Shown here: one piece after another, positions 26,789 through 36,652 of the stretch
Numbering within the stretch: position 1 is the first letter of the stretch
How the letters are laid out: every line of letters begins with the position of its first letter
NCBI RefSeq assembly: GCF_009937765.1
Contig: NZ_CP047089.1
Coordinates: 1,982,272 to 2,046,271 of the forward strand
Direction: 5' to 3'
Source: Bacillus pumilus
GTDB lineage: Bacteria; Bacillota; Bacilli; Bacillales; Bacillaceae
DNA: 64,000 nucleotides
The notes under the pieces: model-generated
What the model saw: only the letters and a program-made list of their open reading frames with translations
Databases searched by the model: none
Told to the model about the DNA's origin: nothing
Translations under genes and position numbers: made by a program

Positions 26789-26817
26789 AAAAGCCGTATG
26801 TCATATGCGGCTTTTTT
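26789..26817 (+). terminator. Terminator of yhcN
   Basis: AAAAGCCGTATG pairs with CATATGCGGCTTTT, then further T. Confidence 0.8.
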
Positions 26818-26937
26818 GTTTGGAACCGCACCTTGCGCACCTGACTGCATAAAGTAAAAAATATATCACCTCTTGTTGATCTTTGTTTCTTCATAGAAAG
26901 AGAAAGAGGCTGCAGGATGAATTCAGGTGGGGAGCAA

Positions 26938-27813
26938 ATGAAAGCCAAGCCGTCAATGATTCATAAAAAGCTTGTAGGCGGAATGATAGCAGCAGGTCTC
27001 ATTTTTTATGCTTTCACCGCGTACTTGATTTATGTTGCGTTTCAGCTGACAGGACAATATTTAGAGCAGCAGTCTTCTCCTAAAACGATTTTAACGGAGA
27101 GACTCAATAAGCAAGTCTATGAACATATTAGAATATACTATACAGAGAAAGAGGACGCTTTTGTTGATTTGACAATCGAGGCCATAGAACAGGCAAAGAA
27201 GAGGACAGCGTCAGTGTTTCAATTTGATACTGACAAACCTTTAGACATTATTTATTTTGATGATAAAGAAACAATTGAGCAATATGCTGGGATCAAGCAT
27301 ATTACGGGTTTTTATTCTGATCATGATCAAATGATAGGGTTATATCCAGATAAACGGGAAGCATTATTGAAGAAAGAGACACTGCCTTTATACTTTTTCA
27401 ACACGTTATTGATTCATGAATATGCTCACTTTGTTTTCTATGAAAAAGTTCATTCTTACGAAGTGTCTCCGGTGATCTTCCCACTTTGGTTCCATGAGGG
27501 AACAGCAGAATGGACGGCCTATGACGTGTTAAATGCCACGTCTGAACGGTTCGACGTCATTCCCTTCCAGTCTCTTCATTCTGATCAAGATTGGCAAGAC
27601 TCTCGGATGACGTATGAGACAGATGTTTATGTGCAAAGCTACTATATGATCTATGAGCTGGTGCAGCTTTACGGACGAGATATCATACACGAGATTATGC
27701 AGGAAACGGCGAAAACAGGTCTATTTGCTAAAGGCTTTGAACAGGCGACAGGGCAACGGCTCGCAGATTTTGAAGATTATTTTCACAAGATATATCAAAG
27801 AAAAAACGGCTGA
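26938..27813 (+). CDS. Membrane-anchored gluzincin-type metallopeptidase
   Basis: A 291-aa protein. The ATG at 26938 follows GGTGGGGAG; an in-frame ATG at 26917 is possible. One N-terminal membrane helix (about residues 12-36) anchors an extracellular domain. The zinc motif HEYAH is at 160-164, and the downstream WFHEGTAEW (184-192) supplies the third ligand Glu. This is the HExxH plus EGxAEW pattern of the peptidase MA family. It fits a secreted or membrane-bound protease of unknown substrate. It lies between the spore genes yhcN and yhcQ and may be sporulation-related; that is inference. It shares a bidirectional terminator with yhcQ. Confidence 0.8.
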   Translation: MKAKPSMIHKKLVGGMIAAGLIFYAFTAYLIYVAFQLTGQYLEQQSSPKTILTERLNKQVYEHIRIYYTEKEDAFVDLTIEAIEQAKKRTASVFQFDTDKPLDIIYFDDKETIEQYAGIKHITGFYSDHDQMIGLYPDKREALLKKETLPLYFFNTLLIHEYAHFVFYEKVHSYEVSPVIFPLWFHEGTAEWTAYDVLNATSERFDVIPFQSLHSDQDWQDSRMTYETDVYVQSYYMIYELVQLYGRDIIHEIMQETAKTGLFAKGFEQATGQRLADFEDYFHKIYQRKNG

Positions 27814-27840
27814 CCAGTGAAAATGGCCAGCCGTTTTTTT
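27801..27840. terminator. Bidirectional terminator overlapping two gene ends
   Basis: AAAAAACGGCTGACCA pairs with TGGCCAGCCGTTTTTT (one mismatch). It overlaps the last codons of the metallopeptidase gene and touches the stop codon of yhcQ. Confidence 0.9.
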
Positions 27841-28483
27841 AATGAAGGGGCTTTTGCTGATTCGCTTTGCTTGGCGGCATTTGAACCTGCCCTTGAAGCG
27901 GTGCAAAAGCTGATGTCATGGCCGTCATGTCTTGTCTGGAAAGCTGAGGGACTTGATAGTAGCCATGCTTGTTTTGATACAAGAATATTTCATACGCCAT
28001 TTCGATAAAGTTCGGGATTTGCGCAGCAAGTACACGTCTGACAACTGGATTCGTTACTTCTAATGCTGACATGGAAAGTAATCCAGCATGTGATTTGACG
28101 AGGCTGAGCATATGCCCTGTGATGCCCAAGTCTTTGACATCCTGTAACGATTGATTCGGCTTCTTCGGCTGAGAAGGCTTGATTCCGTATGTCACTTGTG
28201 TGTGTTCTTTCATCATATAAGTAGCGGTTTCTTCACTAGGCTTTTGTCCAGTAGAAAAACAATCTACAGTGACATTGTACTGAGATAAAACGAATTGGTA
28301 TTGTCGATCCAAGATGTCGGATAATGCAGGATCTTGAATAAACTGCCGTAGGATCATATACTGATCCAAAATATTAATTGTGCCGGCTAAAATTTCATGT
28401 AAGTCGAATAATTCATGTCCGCCATGATTGAGTTCAGGCTGGGGAGCGCTTCCTTGAAACATTGGTTGTTGATCGTTTTGCAC
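27839..28483 (-). CDS. yhcQ: Spore coat protein YhcQ (CotF-like)
   Basis: A 214-aa protein with a CotF-type coat domain: helical segments LHEILAGTINILDQYMILRQFIQDPALSDILDRQYQFV and, in the C-terminal half, DLGITGHMLSLVKSHAGLLSMSALEVTNPVVRRVL. The C-terminus is Gln/Pro-rich. B. subtilis YhcQ is a spore protein of nearly the same length. RBS AGGAGG precedes the ATG at 28483. It is divergent from the large kinase gene. Confidence 0.9.
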   Translation of the reverse strand: MQNDQQPMFQGSAPQPELNHGGHELFDLHEILAGTINILDQYMILRQFIQDPALSDILDRQYQFVLSQYNVTVDCFSTGQKPSEETATYMMKEHTQVTYGIKPSQPKKPNQSLQDVKDLGITGHMLSLVKSHAGLLSMSALEVTNPVVRRVLAAQIPNFIEMAYEIFLYQNKHGYYQVPQLSRQDMTAMTSAFAPLQGQVQMPPSKANQQKPLH

Positions 28484-28627
28484 TTGAGATTCCTCCTTCT
28501 ATTTATACAATCTGTTTTAATGTGAGGATGTTTTCCTTCTTTCATGCAAAAACATTATTTACAATTAGAGGGTTTTCTTCCTTTTTGTCGAAAAAAAGTA
28601 TCAGACGAATGAACATGGGGGTACCAG

Positions 28628-31600
28628 ATGCAGGACAAAATCATTAATCGTTTGATAGAAGACGAACATGTGCAGACACCAGTGATTGGCATCGGTGTTT
28701 CGCCGTTTGAACAGCATCATCTTGAGGCTTTCTTTCAATCATTTCCACATGAATTAAATGCCTCTTTTATTGTTGTGCAAAATCATGTGACAGGCGATTG
28801 TATAACTGATTTGGAAGCACTTGTTTTACCGATTGGCTACCGGGCAAAAACGATTAAACATGGTGAGAAAGTCATGAAGAAGACGATTTATTTTTGTCCA
28901 CAGCATGCGGTAGTGACGTTAACAGAAGATCAGCGGCTGCACCTATCAGAGCAGCTGCCTGCGTGCATGGCTTGCTCTGTGGACTTGCTTTTTCAATCTC
29001 TTGCCAGCGTTCAAAAAGAGGAGGCTTATGCGATTTTCTTTCAAAAAGGTCATTGCGTGGGAAATGGCTTGCTTCAGTTGGTTGAGCAGGGCGGTACAGC
29101 TTTATCGTGCAGTGAGGAAGAAAGTGGTTTTGATACTTTGTATCAACAATCATTCAAGGACCCTTCCACCCTTGCGGCATACATCTCCAATATCATGAAT
29201 GTTCCGCATATTGATGAGGCAGATCCTGTTTTACTGAGAATCATTGAACGTCTTGAAATGTATAAAGGCATTGCCTTTTCAAACTATGAAAGGAAAAGGC
29301 TGCTATCTGTCATTCAAAAGCGAATGAAGGCTACAAAAAATCAGATTTCATTGTTAGCAGAGTACGACTACTTATTAGAAAGAGAACCAGATGAGCTTGA
29401 CCTTCTGCACGTACAGCTTCTAAGCGGCATGACATCTTTTTTTAGAGATAGGGAGGCTTTTCATGTATGTGAACATCAAATCATTCCGACGATCATTGAA
29501 AATGCGGTGAAAAACGGGAAATCTCGTTGCCGTATTTGGATTGCTGGATGTTCGACAGGAGAGGAAGCCTATTCTTTTACGATCTTATTTTTAGAAGAAA
29601 TGAAGCGAAGACAAGTGACCATTGAACTTCAAGTATTTGCAACAGATATCAATCGGAAAGCCATTCAAAAAGCTAGTAAAGGTCTTTACTCAGTAGAGTC
29701 TATGGCAAGGATGCCGGAAAAATGGCGGGCGCGATATTTCGAAAGGAAAGGTGACGCTTTTATTGTGAAGCAGTCGCTTAGAAAACATATTGTCTTTGCA
29801 CCTCACAATTTATTGATCGATTCACCTTTTATCCACCTCGATTTTATCAGTTGCCGAAATGTTCTGATGTACTTCCAGCCTGAAGTGCAAAAACGAGTAT
29901 TGTCCCGATTCCAATATGCTTTAAAAGATGAAGGGATATTAATATTAGGGCCAAATGAAACTGTACCCAATATCCCTCGTTTATTTCATTTATTTAATGA
30001 AAAATGGAACATTTACACCCATTCAAACATTTCAAAACCACATGTCCCTTGGACATCAGACGCTCGTGATATCGAGTTGAAAGCGCGAGCTGCACAATAT
30101 ATGAAAGAAGTAAGCGAGGATTATGATGCATGTATGGTCATCAATGATAGTGACAAAATCCTGGCAGTATCAAAGGGTGCATATTCTTTTTTAGATCATA
30201 CAGAAGTGTCAGATCAATCATGTGAATATGTGACACCTGATTATATGAAAGAGATGCTCAGTCAAACCTTTCAAAAGGTGTGGACAGACGAGACAGAGGT
30301 TGTGTTTCAACATGTTCTCATTTCAGAAAAAGGCAGCAAGCAGTATGCAGATTTTACCGTGAAAAGTTTTGACCGCCGTTTTAAGGGAGTATACGTCATT
30401 CTCATACGAATGAATGAGAGAGGGAAAAATCAAAAGAACGGCAGGGAAATAGGGATGTCAGATCTGAATTCAGTCTATCAACAGCGTATAGTCGATTTGG
30501 AAAATGAACTCAATGAAGTCAAACAAAAGGAGCAGGAGGCAAGGGCTCAATTAAAAGAGAAACACACGCAGTTAGAGGAGATTGAGAAAAAACACGAGCA
30601 TTATATAAATATCATAAACAATTTAAGGGTGACAAGAGAAGAACTGTACAAACCCTCTATCAAGCCGGAGCTTGCAACGCTGTTTGTAGACAAGGACATG
30701 AATATTCGCTATTACACTCCTACAGCTGCCTCTTTATTTACTTCAGCGAAAATTAGACATCAGCAATCCTTTCAGTCGATGGCTAAAAAACTCACGAAGG
30801 AAACGCTCTGTCATGATATCCAATCCGTCATATCGGATAGGCGCGCGATCGAACGTGAAATTGAAACGAACGAAGGCGAGCAATTCACCGTTCACATCAC
30901 ACCCATCTTCGATGAAGAACATGAAGGAGCGGTGATGACTTGGATGAAAATGACTGAAGTAACGAAAATTAAGCAGTCGCTTCATCTAGCGGTGACGGCA
31001 CTTGATAACAGCCATATTCATATTGTTGTGGCAACTGAGGAAGGGGTCATCCAATGCGTGAACCAGCGTTTCTGTCAATTCGTCCAGCAACACGAATATG
31101 ACCTGATCGGCAAAGATATTTTTTCCGTCTATCATTCACTATGTCAATGTGATGATTTAGAGAAACAATGGAAAGTTTGTTTAAGAGAGGGCAGCTGGAC
31201 AGGTGAGTTGTACTTTCAAGATTTATGTGGACGTGAACGATGGGAAAGAGTCTCTTTACATCGAATTGATGATCCTGACAAGATGCAGTCAACCGTCATG
31301 CGGATTTCAGAGGATATCACCAATCAAAAGCAGTCAGAGAAGATGCTGATGAAATCAGAGATGCTGTCAGCAGTAGGGCAGCTTGCAGCAGGCATCGCTC
31401 ATGAGATACGGAACCCGCTGACCTCATTAAAAGGGTTTTTACAGCTGATGATTCAAAGTAAAAAGTATCAGAAAGATTATGCAGATGTCATGATGTCAGA
31501 GTTTAATCGGCTCGAGTCAATTATTAATGAATTTCTCGTACTTTCGAGAAGCAAATCGGTGAAATTTGAACCGGTACATGTCAATCTTCTGCTCGAAGAA

Positions 31601-32008
31601 GTGATCATGGTCGTTGAATCTCAGGCGGTCTTAAAAGGCGTATCTATTCAGAAAAAGCTGTCTCCATCGCTCCCTAACATTCAAGGCATTCCGAATGAAC
31701 TGAAACAAGTTTTCCTAAACATCCTTAAAAACGGAATAGAAGCGATGGATGGTGTGACAGGTGTCATCAAGGTGACCTCTCTCATGAAAGATCATCAGAT
31801 GATGTTGATCTTTGAAGACCAAGGAAAGGGAATACCAGAGGACGAAATAGGGAAACTCGGTGAACCATTTTATACAACAAAAGAAAAGGGAACAGGCCTC
31901 GGTTTAATGATGACCATTAAAATCATTGAAAGCCATGGTGGCACCATTCGTTTTGAAAGTAAAAGCTTTGAGGGAACACGAGTGATAATTACCTTTCCGA
32001 TGAGTTAA
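28628..32008 (+). CDS. CheB-like/CheR/PAS/histidine kinase fusion protein
   Basis: A 1126-aa cytoplasmic protein without membrane segments. Residues 15-175 resemble a CheB methylesterase, with Ser25 (IGVSPFE) and His53 (VVQNHVTG) retained. The normal G-x-D-G loop is replaced by FFQKGHCVGNG, so the catalytic Asp is missing. Residues 195-465 are a CheR methyltransferase with WIAGCSTGEEAYS and SCRNVLMYF. Then come a PAS-like segment (490-600), a coiled coil (610-665) and two PAS domains (675-900). The kinase core has GIAHEIRNPLTSLKGF (His925), the N-box NILKNGIEAM and TTKEKGTGLGL, closely like KinA/KinE of the sporulation phosphorelay. No response regulator is adjacent. The start is ATG after GGGGGT. 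Probably an orphan kinase; the input signal is unknown. Confidence 0.9.
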   Translation: MQDKIINRLIEDEHVQTPVIGIGVSPFEQHHLEAFFQSFPHELNASFIVVQNHVTGDCITDLEALVLPIGYRAKTIKHGEKVMKKTIYFCPQHAVVTLTEDQRLHLSEQLPACMACSVDLLFQSLASVQKEEAYAIFFQKGHCVGNGLLQLVEQGGTALSCSEEESGFDTLYQQSFKDPSTLAAYISNIMNVPHIDEADPVLLRIIERLEMYKGIAFSNYERKRLLSVIQKRMKATKNQISLLAEYDYLLEREPDELDLLHVQLLSGMTSFFRDREAFHVCEHQIIPTIIENAVKNGKSRCRIWIAGCSTGEEAYSFTILFLEEMKRRQVTIELQVFATDINRKAIQKASKGLYSVESMARMPEKWRARYFERKGDAFIVKQSLRKHIVFAPHNLLIDSPFIHLDFISCRNVLMYFQPEVQKRVLSRFQYALKDEGILILGPNETVPNIPRLFHLFNEKWNIYTHSNISKPHVPWTSDARDIELKARAAQYMKEVSEDYDACMVINDSDKILAVSKGAYSFLDHTEVSDQSCEYVTPDYMKEMLSQTFQKVWTDETEVVFQHVLISEKGSKQYADFTVKSFDRRFKGVYVILIRMNERGKNQKNGREIGMSDLNSVYQQRIVDLENELNEVKQKEQEARAQLKEKHTQLEEIEKKHEHYINIINNLRVTREELYKPSIKPELATLFVDKDMNIRYYTPTAASLFTSAKIRHQQSFQSMAKKLTKETLCHDIQSVISDRRAIEREIETNEGEQFTVHITPIFDEEHEGAVMTWMKMTEVTKIKQSLHLAVTALDNSHIHIVVATEEGVIQCVNQRFCQFVQQHEYDLIGKDIFSVYHSLCQCDDLEKQWKVCLREGSWTGELYFQDLCGRERWERVSLHRIDDPDKMQSTVMRISEDITNQKQSEKMLMKSEMLSAVGQLAAGIAHEIRNPLTSLKGFLQLMIQSKKYQKDYADVMMSEFNRLESIINEFLVLSRSKSVKFEPVHVNLLLEEVIMVVESQAVLKGVSIQKKLSPSLPNIQGIPNELKQVFLNILKNGIEAMDGVTGVIKVTSLMKDHQMMLIFEDQGKGIPEDEIGKLGEPFYTTKEKGTGLGLMMTIKIIESHGGTIRFESKSFEGTRVIITFPMS

Positions 32009-32094
32009 AAAAGACAAGTTTTACATGAAATCCATTCAACATCAATATTTACTTTGTACACTATGAGAGATGAAGCGCAAAGGGGAGAGGTCTA

Positions 32095-34986
32095 ATGAAA
32101 CGAATGTTATCTATTCGAATGATTTGTTGTTTGGTTTTGGTGATCTTTAGTTTGCAGTCCTTATTGCCTGGCATGTCCGCAGTGAGCGAGGTCAGTGCAT
32201 CTGAAAAGAAAGAAATAAAAAAGATTGTGCAGATCAAAAAAGCCCGTCAGCTCATAGGAGAGACCGTGACGGTAAGTGGCATTGTAACAGCAGATCAATC
32301 AGCTATAGGCAATGGAAAACTGTCCACATACATTCAAGACAAATCAGCCGGAATCAATGTTTATTCAGCCCAGCCCAATCACTTCCCGGAACTAAAAGCA
32401 GGGATGAAGGTGACAGTGACTGGTAAGATCATGTCTTATAAAGGACTGATTGAAATTGTGCCAGATCAAGGTAGTCTGAAGGTAGATACTGTGAACCAAC
32501 CCTTGCCAAAGGCGAAGCGAGTGTCTGTGAAGCAGCTAGAAATGGAACAAGCAGGTAAACATGAAGGAAGACTAGTGAAGGTCAAAGGCTATGTAGAGAC
32601 AAAACCAGCTCAGCCGGCTGGCGGTGGATACAATGTGGTGATCATTGATAAAAAATATCACAGCACCACACTGAGAGTGATGGTCGATACGAATGTGATT
32701 GATAAAGTAAAGACAGGGAAATGGTACGAGTTTACAGGGGTGTTAAGCAGGTATGATACGCTGCAGGTGCTTCCAAGACATCAGGATGATATCAATCTTC
32801 TCAAACGCCAGCCAAAGCCGCCAAAGATGAAGAAAGAATACAAAGCAACGGTTGACCGTGTGGTGGATGGAGATACGATTCATTTAAAGAAGCCCGTTCT
32901 AGGTACAACAAAGGTGCGTTTTGTGAATATGGACACGCCAGAAACGTATCATCAGCCAAAAAGTGAATTAGACAAAAACCAATTGCGTTTTGGACAGCAA
33001 GCGACTGACTATTTAAAAACACTACTTTCGAGCGGTGACCAAGTCACATTAAAAATTGGTCCTGAAGCTAAGGATCACTATGGACGTCTTTTAGCTCAGG
33101 TGAAAACCAAAAAAGGGTTAAATACAAATCTAGAGCTTGTGAAAAAAGGATATGCCCCTACTTATTTCATCTGGCCAATTGGAGATGAAAAGGACTATCA
33201 TACGTATCAAAAAGCAGTAAAAGAAGCAAAGGAAAAAGGACTGGGCATTTGGGACGAAGCGGTCCCTCTGCTTGAACAGCCGTTTGAATTTAGAGCACGT
33301 GAACAGAAAAAAGGACTGACACGCTATGTTGGCGATTCATCTGTCAAAACCTACGTGTCCCCTGACAAATGGAAAGAAATCGATGTGGATAAACGGATCT
33401 TTTTTGCTTCTAAAGAAGAAGCAGAGCAGGCTGGTTACGAGCCGGTAAAGGATGCGGGCGAAGTACCATTAACGATTTTAAGTATGAATGATTTACACGG
33501 TAAAATTGATCAAGAATACGAATTGGATTTAAAAGGTGACGGCAATAAAGCCATGTACGGGCGGATGGATTATGTCGCAGCCTATATGAAGCAAAAACAA
33601 GCAGCGCACAAAAATACGATTACGGTCCATGCTGGAGATATGATTGGCGGGAGCTCTCCAATATCTTCACTTCTGCAAGATGAACCAACCGTTGAACTCA
33701 TGGAGAACATTGGATTTGATGTCGGCACGGTTGGCAACCATGAATTCGATGAAGGGGTAGACGAGCTATTGCGTATCTTAAATGGTGGAGATCATCCAAA
33801 AGGGACAAAGGGGTATGACGGACAGAACTTTCCGCTCGTTTGTGCGAACTGTGAGTACAAGGATACAGGTAAACCGCTTTTACCGGCTTACGAAATCATT
33901 GATGTTGAAGGAATCCCTATCGCATTTATCGGCGTTGTGACCAAGTCTGCGGCAGGAATGGTCATGCCAGAAGGGATTAAAGACATTCAGTTTACAGATG
34001 AAGTCAAAGCCGTGAATGAAGCCACGAAGGAATTAAAACAAAAAGGAATTAAAGCTATAGCGGTTTTAGCTCATATGACAGCCTCTCAAAATGGCGATAC
34101 CATCACTGGAGAGAGTGCAAAGCTTGCCAAAGAAGGTGATGAAGAAATTGATGTCATTTTTGCAGGTCATAATCACGAAGTGGTCAATGGAGAGGTCAAT
34201 GGAAAATTAATTGTGCAAGCCTTTGAATACGGGAAGGCGATTGGCGAAGTCAATGTGACACTTGACCGTAAAACGAAGGATATCGTCAAAAAGAGTGCAA
34301 ATATCCAGTATGTAGATCAGGCTGGAATAGAAAAGGACAAGGAAGCAGCAGACATCTTGGCTCATTACGGGAAAGAAGTGGAGCCGATTATTAGTGAGGT
34401 TGTTGGAGAAGCCGGGGTCAAAATGGAAGGCGGCTATTCAAATGATGGAGACACGCCGCTTGGTAATTTGATTGCGGATGGTATGAGATATTCAATGAAA
34501 AGTGACTTTGCCATGATGAATGGAGGCGGTATTAGGCAAAACCTTGAAAAAGGGCCGATAAAATGGAGAGATCTCTTTAATATTCAGCCATTTGGCAACG
34601 TTCTAGTCAAACTAGAGATCAAGGGAAAAGACTTAGTAGAGATCATAGAAGCACAAATTTCTCCACAATTTGGACCAGATTATAGCATTTCAGGCTTTTC
34701 ATATTCCTATGATCCTGTAACATATAAAGTAGTCGACTTGAAGCTGCCAGATGGTTCAGCCCTAGCTCTCGATCAAACGTATACACTCACTGTGAATAAC
34801 TTCATGGCAACAGCAACTGGCAGTAAATATGCACCAATCGGCAGGCTTGGACAAAACCCTGAAACTGGCCCAGAAGATTTAGAAGCCACTGTCGATTTTG
34901 TGAAAAGCTTTGAGGGAGCTTCCATTGTGTATCAAAAAGAGGGACGAATTCAAAAAGCAAAACAAGAAGAAAAAGCAGCAAGCTAA
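32095..34986 (+). CDS. yhcR: Secreted sugar-nonspecific nuclease/5'-nucleotidase YhcR
   Basis: A 963-aa exported protein. A signal peptide (about 1-36, ending SEVSAS) is followed by two OB-fold nucleic-acid-binding modules (about 45-130 and 145-235). Next is a staphylococcal-nuclease domain (about 248-392; VVDGDTIHLKK, VRFVNMDTPET). A metallophosphatase domain follows (from 457; MNDLHG, HAGDMIGG, GNHEFDEG, AGHNHEV) and a C-terminal 5'-nucleotidase substrate domain (about 735-940; GNLIADGMR, MNGGGIRQNL). It should degrade DNA/RNA and release phosphate. B. subtilis YhcR is about 1217 aa and ends in a sorting signal; this copy ends QKAKQEEKAAS with neither LPxT motif nor membrane helix, although the sortase gene follows 46 nt downstream. 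Confidence 0.94.
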   Translation: MKRMLSIRMICCLVLVIFSLQSLLPGMSAVSEVSASEKKEIKKIVQIKKARQLIGETVTVSGIVTADQSAIGNGKLSTYIQDKSAGINVYSAQPNHFPELKAGMKVTVTGKIMSYKGLIEIVPDQGSLKVDTVNQPLPKAKRVSVKQLEMEQAGKHEGRLVKVKGYVETKPAQPAGGGYNVVIIDKKYHSTTLRVMVDTNVIDKVKTGKWYEFTGVLSRYDTLQVLPRHQDDINLLKRQPKPPKMKKEYKATVDRVVDGDTIHLKKPVLGTTKVRFVNMDTPETYHQPKSELDKNQLRFGQQATDYLKTLLSSGDQVTLKIGPEAKDHYGRLLAQVKTKKGLNTNLELVKKGYAPTYFIWPIGDEKDYHTYQKAVKEAKEKGLGIWDEAVPLLEQPFEFRAREQKKGLTRYVGDSSVKTYVSPDKWKEIDVDKRIFFASKEEAEQAGYEPVKDAGEVPLTILSMNDLHGKIDQEYELDLKGDGNKAMYGRMDYVAAYMKQKQAAHKNTITVHAGDMIGGSSPISSLLQDEPTVELMENIGFDVGTVGNHEFDEGVDELLRILNGGDHPKGTKGYDGQNFPLVCANCEYKDTGKPLLPAYEIIDVEGIPIAFIGVVTKSAAGMVMPEGIKDIQFTDEVKAVNEATKELKQKGIKAIAVLAHMTASQNGDTITGESAKLAKEGDEEIDVIFAGHNHEVVNGEVNGKLIVQAFEYGKAIGEVNVTLDRKTKDIVKKSANIQYVDQAGIEKDKEAADILAHYGKEVEPIISEVVGEAGVKMEGGYSNDGDTPLGNLIADGMRYSMKSDFAMMNGGGIRQNLEKGPIKWRDLFNIQPFGNVLVKLEIKGKDLVEIIEAQISPQFGPDYSISGFSYSYDPVTYKVVDLKLPDGSALALDQTYTLTVNNFMATATGSKYAPIGRLGQNPETGPEDLEATVDFVKSFEGASIVYQKEGRIQKAKQEEKAAS

Positions 34987-35032
34987 AAAGCGTATCATCT
35001 AAGAGAAATGTAACAGGCAAAGGAGTTTAAGC

Positions 35033-35599
35033 ATGAAAAAGTGGCTTGCGCTGACTGTGATGACAGCCGGGATTGTGCTGCTCGGCTGGGGGATATGGCA
35101 AATCGCATCAACTCATCTTCAAACAGCCCAATCATTAGACGAAGCGAAGAAGGTCGTGGCGACCGATCAAGGGATGTCCAAGAAGCAGTTTGCTCCTGAA
35201 ATAGGTAAAGCCTCTGGCATCCTGACGATTCCAAAATTAAAAGCAGACCTTCCGATTGTCGAAGGGACAGATGCGGATGACCTTGCAAAGGGAGTAGGAC
35301 ACTACAAAGACAGTTATTATCCGGATCAAAATGGACAGATTGTCCTTTCTGGTCACCGTGACACGGTGTTTCGCCGGACAGGCGAACTAGATATTGGAGA
35401 TCAGCTGAAAATCACTGTGCCGTATGGTGAATTTATATATGAAATCACACATACGAAAATTGTTGATCAGCATGATACATCCATCATTACGTTGCAAAAT
35501 GAAAAGGAAGAGCTGATATTAACGACATGCTATCCTTTTCATTTCGTCGGCAATGCGCCAGAGCGGTATATTATATATGCAAAAAGAGTGTCTGAATAA
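35033..35599 (+). CDS. yhcS: Class D sortase YhcS
   Basis: A 188-aa sortase with an N-terminal membrane anchor (residues 5-24). The catalytic triad is visible: His108 in LSGHRDTVFR, Cys166 in ILTTCYPF and Arg178 in NAPERYIIYA. Sortases cut LPxT-type signals and join proteins to the cell wall; B. subtilis YhcS acts on YhcR and YfkN. RBS AAAGGAG. Tight linkage to yhcR suggests an operon, but the neighbouring YhcR lacks a sorting signal, so the substrate must be elsewhere. Confidence 0.95.
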   Translation: MKKWLALTVMTAGIVLLGWGIWQIASTHLQTAQSLDEAKKVVATDQGMSKKQFAPEIGKASGILTIPKLKADLPIVEGTDADDLAKGVGHYKDSYYPDQNGQIVLSGHRDTVFRRTGELDIGDQLKITVPYGEFIYEITHTKIVDQHDTSIITLQNEKEELILTTCYPFHFVGNAPERYIIYAKRVSE

Positions 35600-35601
35600 A
35601 G

Positions 35602-35633
35602 AAAAAGAGCCTGCTTTCGTACGCAGGCTTTTT
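35602..35633. terminator. Bidirectional terminator yhcS/yhcT
   Basis: AAAAAGAGCCTGC pairs with GCAGGCTTTTT. Confidence 0.88.
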
Positions 35634-35634
35634 G

Positions 35635-36543
35635 TTAATGGATGATTTGACTCATGAGTTGGTCCATATCAGGTGGTAAAGGAGCTTCTATGATCAGATG
35701 CTCACCTGTAAAAGGATGTTTCATGTCAACTTGCTTGGCGTGAAGAGCACACCTGTTGATGTATTCACGAACTCCGTCATATAACGTATCTCCAGCTAGT
35801 GGGTGCCCGAGACTGCTAAGGTGGACACGAATTTGATGCGTTCTACCCGTCTCTAGTTGTAGTTTAACCGCTGTTAGTTGCAGACGTTTATTCATGTCCA
35901 TGACCTGAAAATGAGTCACAGCTTTTTGCCCTGTAGGAGAAATTCTTCGTCTCACTGCGTGGTGTTTGTCACGACCGATCGCTGCATCGATGGTGCCTTT
36001 CTTCTTTTTGAAAAGTCCCTCTGCTATGGCGATATATGTGCGTTTAATTGTTTTTTTAGAAAGCATTTGATCAAGAGCCGCATGAGCTAATCTATGCTTT
36101 GCAAAAATGACGGTTCCGCTTGTGTCTTGATCTAGCCTGTGGATATGTCTTACCCGCTTTTCTTCTCCATTTGCTTGGAAATGAAATGCCACAAGATTTG
36201 CCAGTGTGCCAGTTTGTCCTTGTTCATTCGGATGAGTTGGTCGTCCGGCAGGTTTTTGTACAATTAATAAATGCTCGTCTTCGAAGAGTACTTCTAATTC
36301 ACCGTATTCCGGTGTCACATCACTTTCTTCTGTTTCAAATAAATCAATGATGATCTGATCGCCTTGACTGACTTTAGCCGCGTGATGGGCAGGCTTTTGA
36401 TTTAAACGAACCTTTTGATGCTCCATCCAAAAATGAATAATCGGTTTTGATGCAGATACGGCTGTCTTTAAAAAATGACTGAGTGAAGTGTGATGATACT
36501 GCTCGTCTACTTTTAGTGAGAGCGTGTGTCCTTTTATAATCAT
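35635..36543 (-). CDS. yhcT: RluA-family pseudouridine synthase YhcT
   Basis: A 302-aa pseudouridine synthase. The catalytic motif is HRLDQDTSG (Asp in HRLD) near residue 137; further family marks are QKPAGRPTHPN (about 95) and LETGRTHQIRVHLSSLGHPLAGDTLY (about 230-255). The N-terminal part may be S4-like. It isomerises uridines in rRNA or tRNA in the cytosol; the exact target is not known. RBS GAGAGGA precedes the ATG at 36543. Convergent with yhcS. Confidence 0.93.
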   Translation of the reverse strand: MIIKGHTLSLKVDEQYHHTSLSHFLKTAVSASKPIIHFWMEHQKVRLNQKPAHHAAKVSQGDQIIIDLFETEESDVTPEYGELEVLFEDEHLLIVQKPAGRPTHPNEQGQTGTLANLVAFHFQANGEEKRVRHIHRLDQDTSGTVIFAKHRLAHAALDQMLSKKTIKRTYIAIAEGLFKKKKGTIDAAIGRDKHHAVRRRISPTGQKAVTHFQVMDMNKRLQLTAVKLQLETGRTHQIRVHLSSLGHPLAGDTLYDGVREYINRCALHAKQVDMKHPFTGEHLIIEAPLPPDMDQLMSQIIH

Positions 36544-36652
36544 GATATCCGTTCCTCTCTTTGGGTATATATAGGAAACACTTACCTTGGCGAATGCCTT
36601 TTTTTCTGTGCTATTCTGAATGGAGAAATAACGACAGAGAGGTAGATGTCAC

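Noticed and set aside
34987-35032. Frameshifted sorting signal at the end of yhcR
   Set aside because: None of the three frames gives an LPxT-like motif or a hydrophobic helix before the yhcS start.
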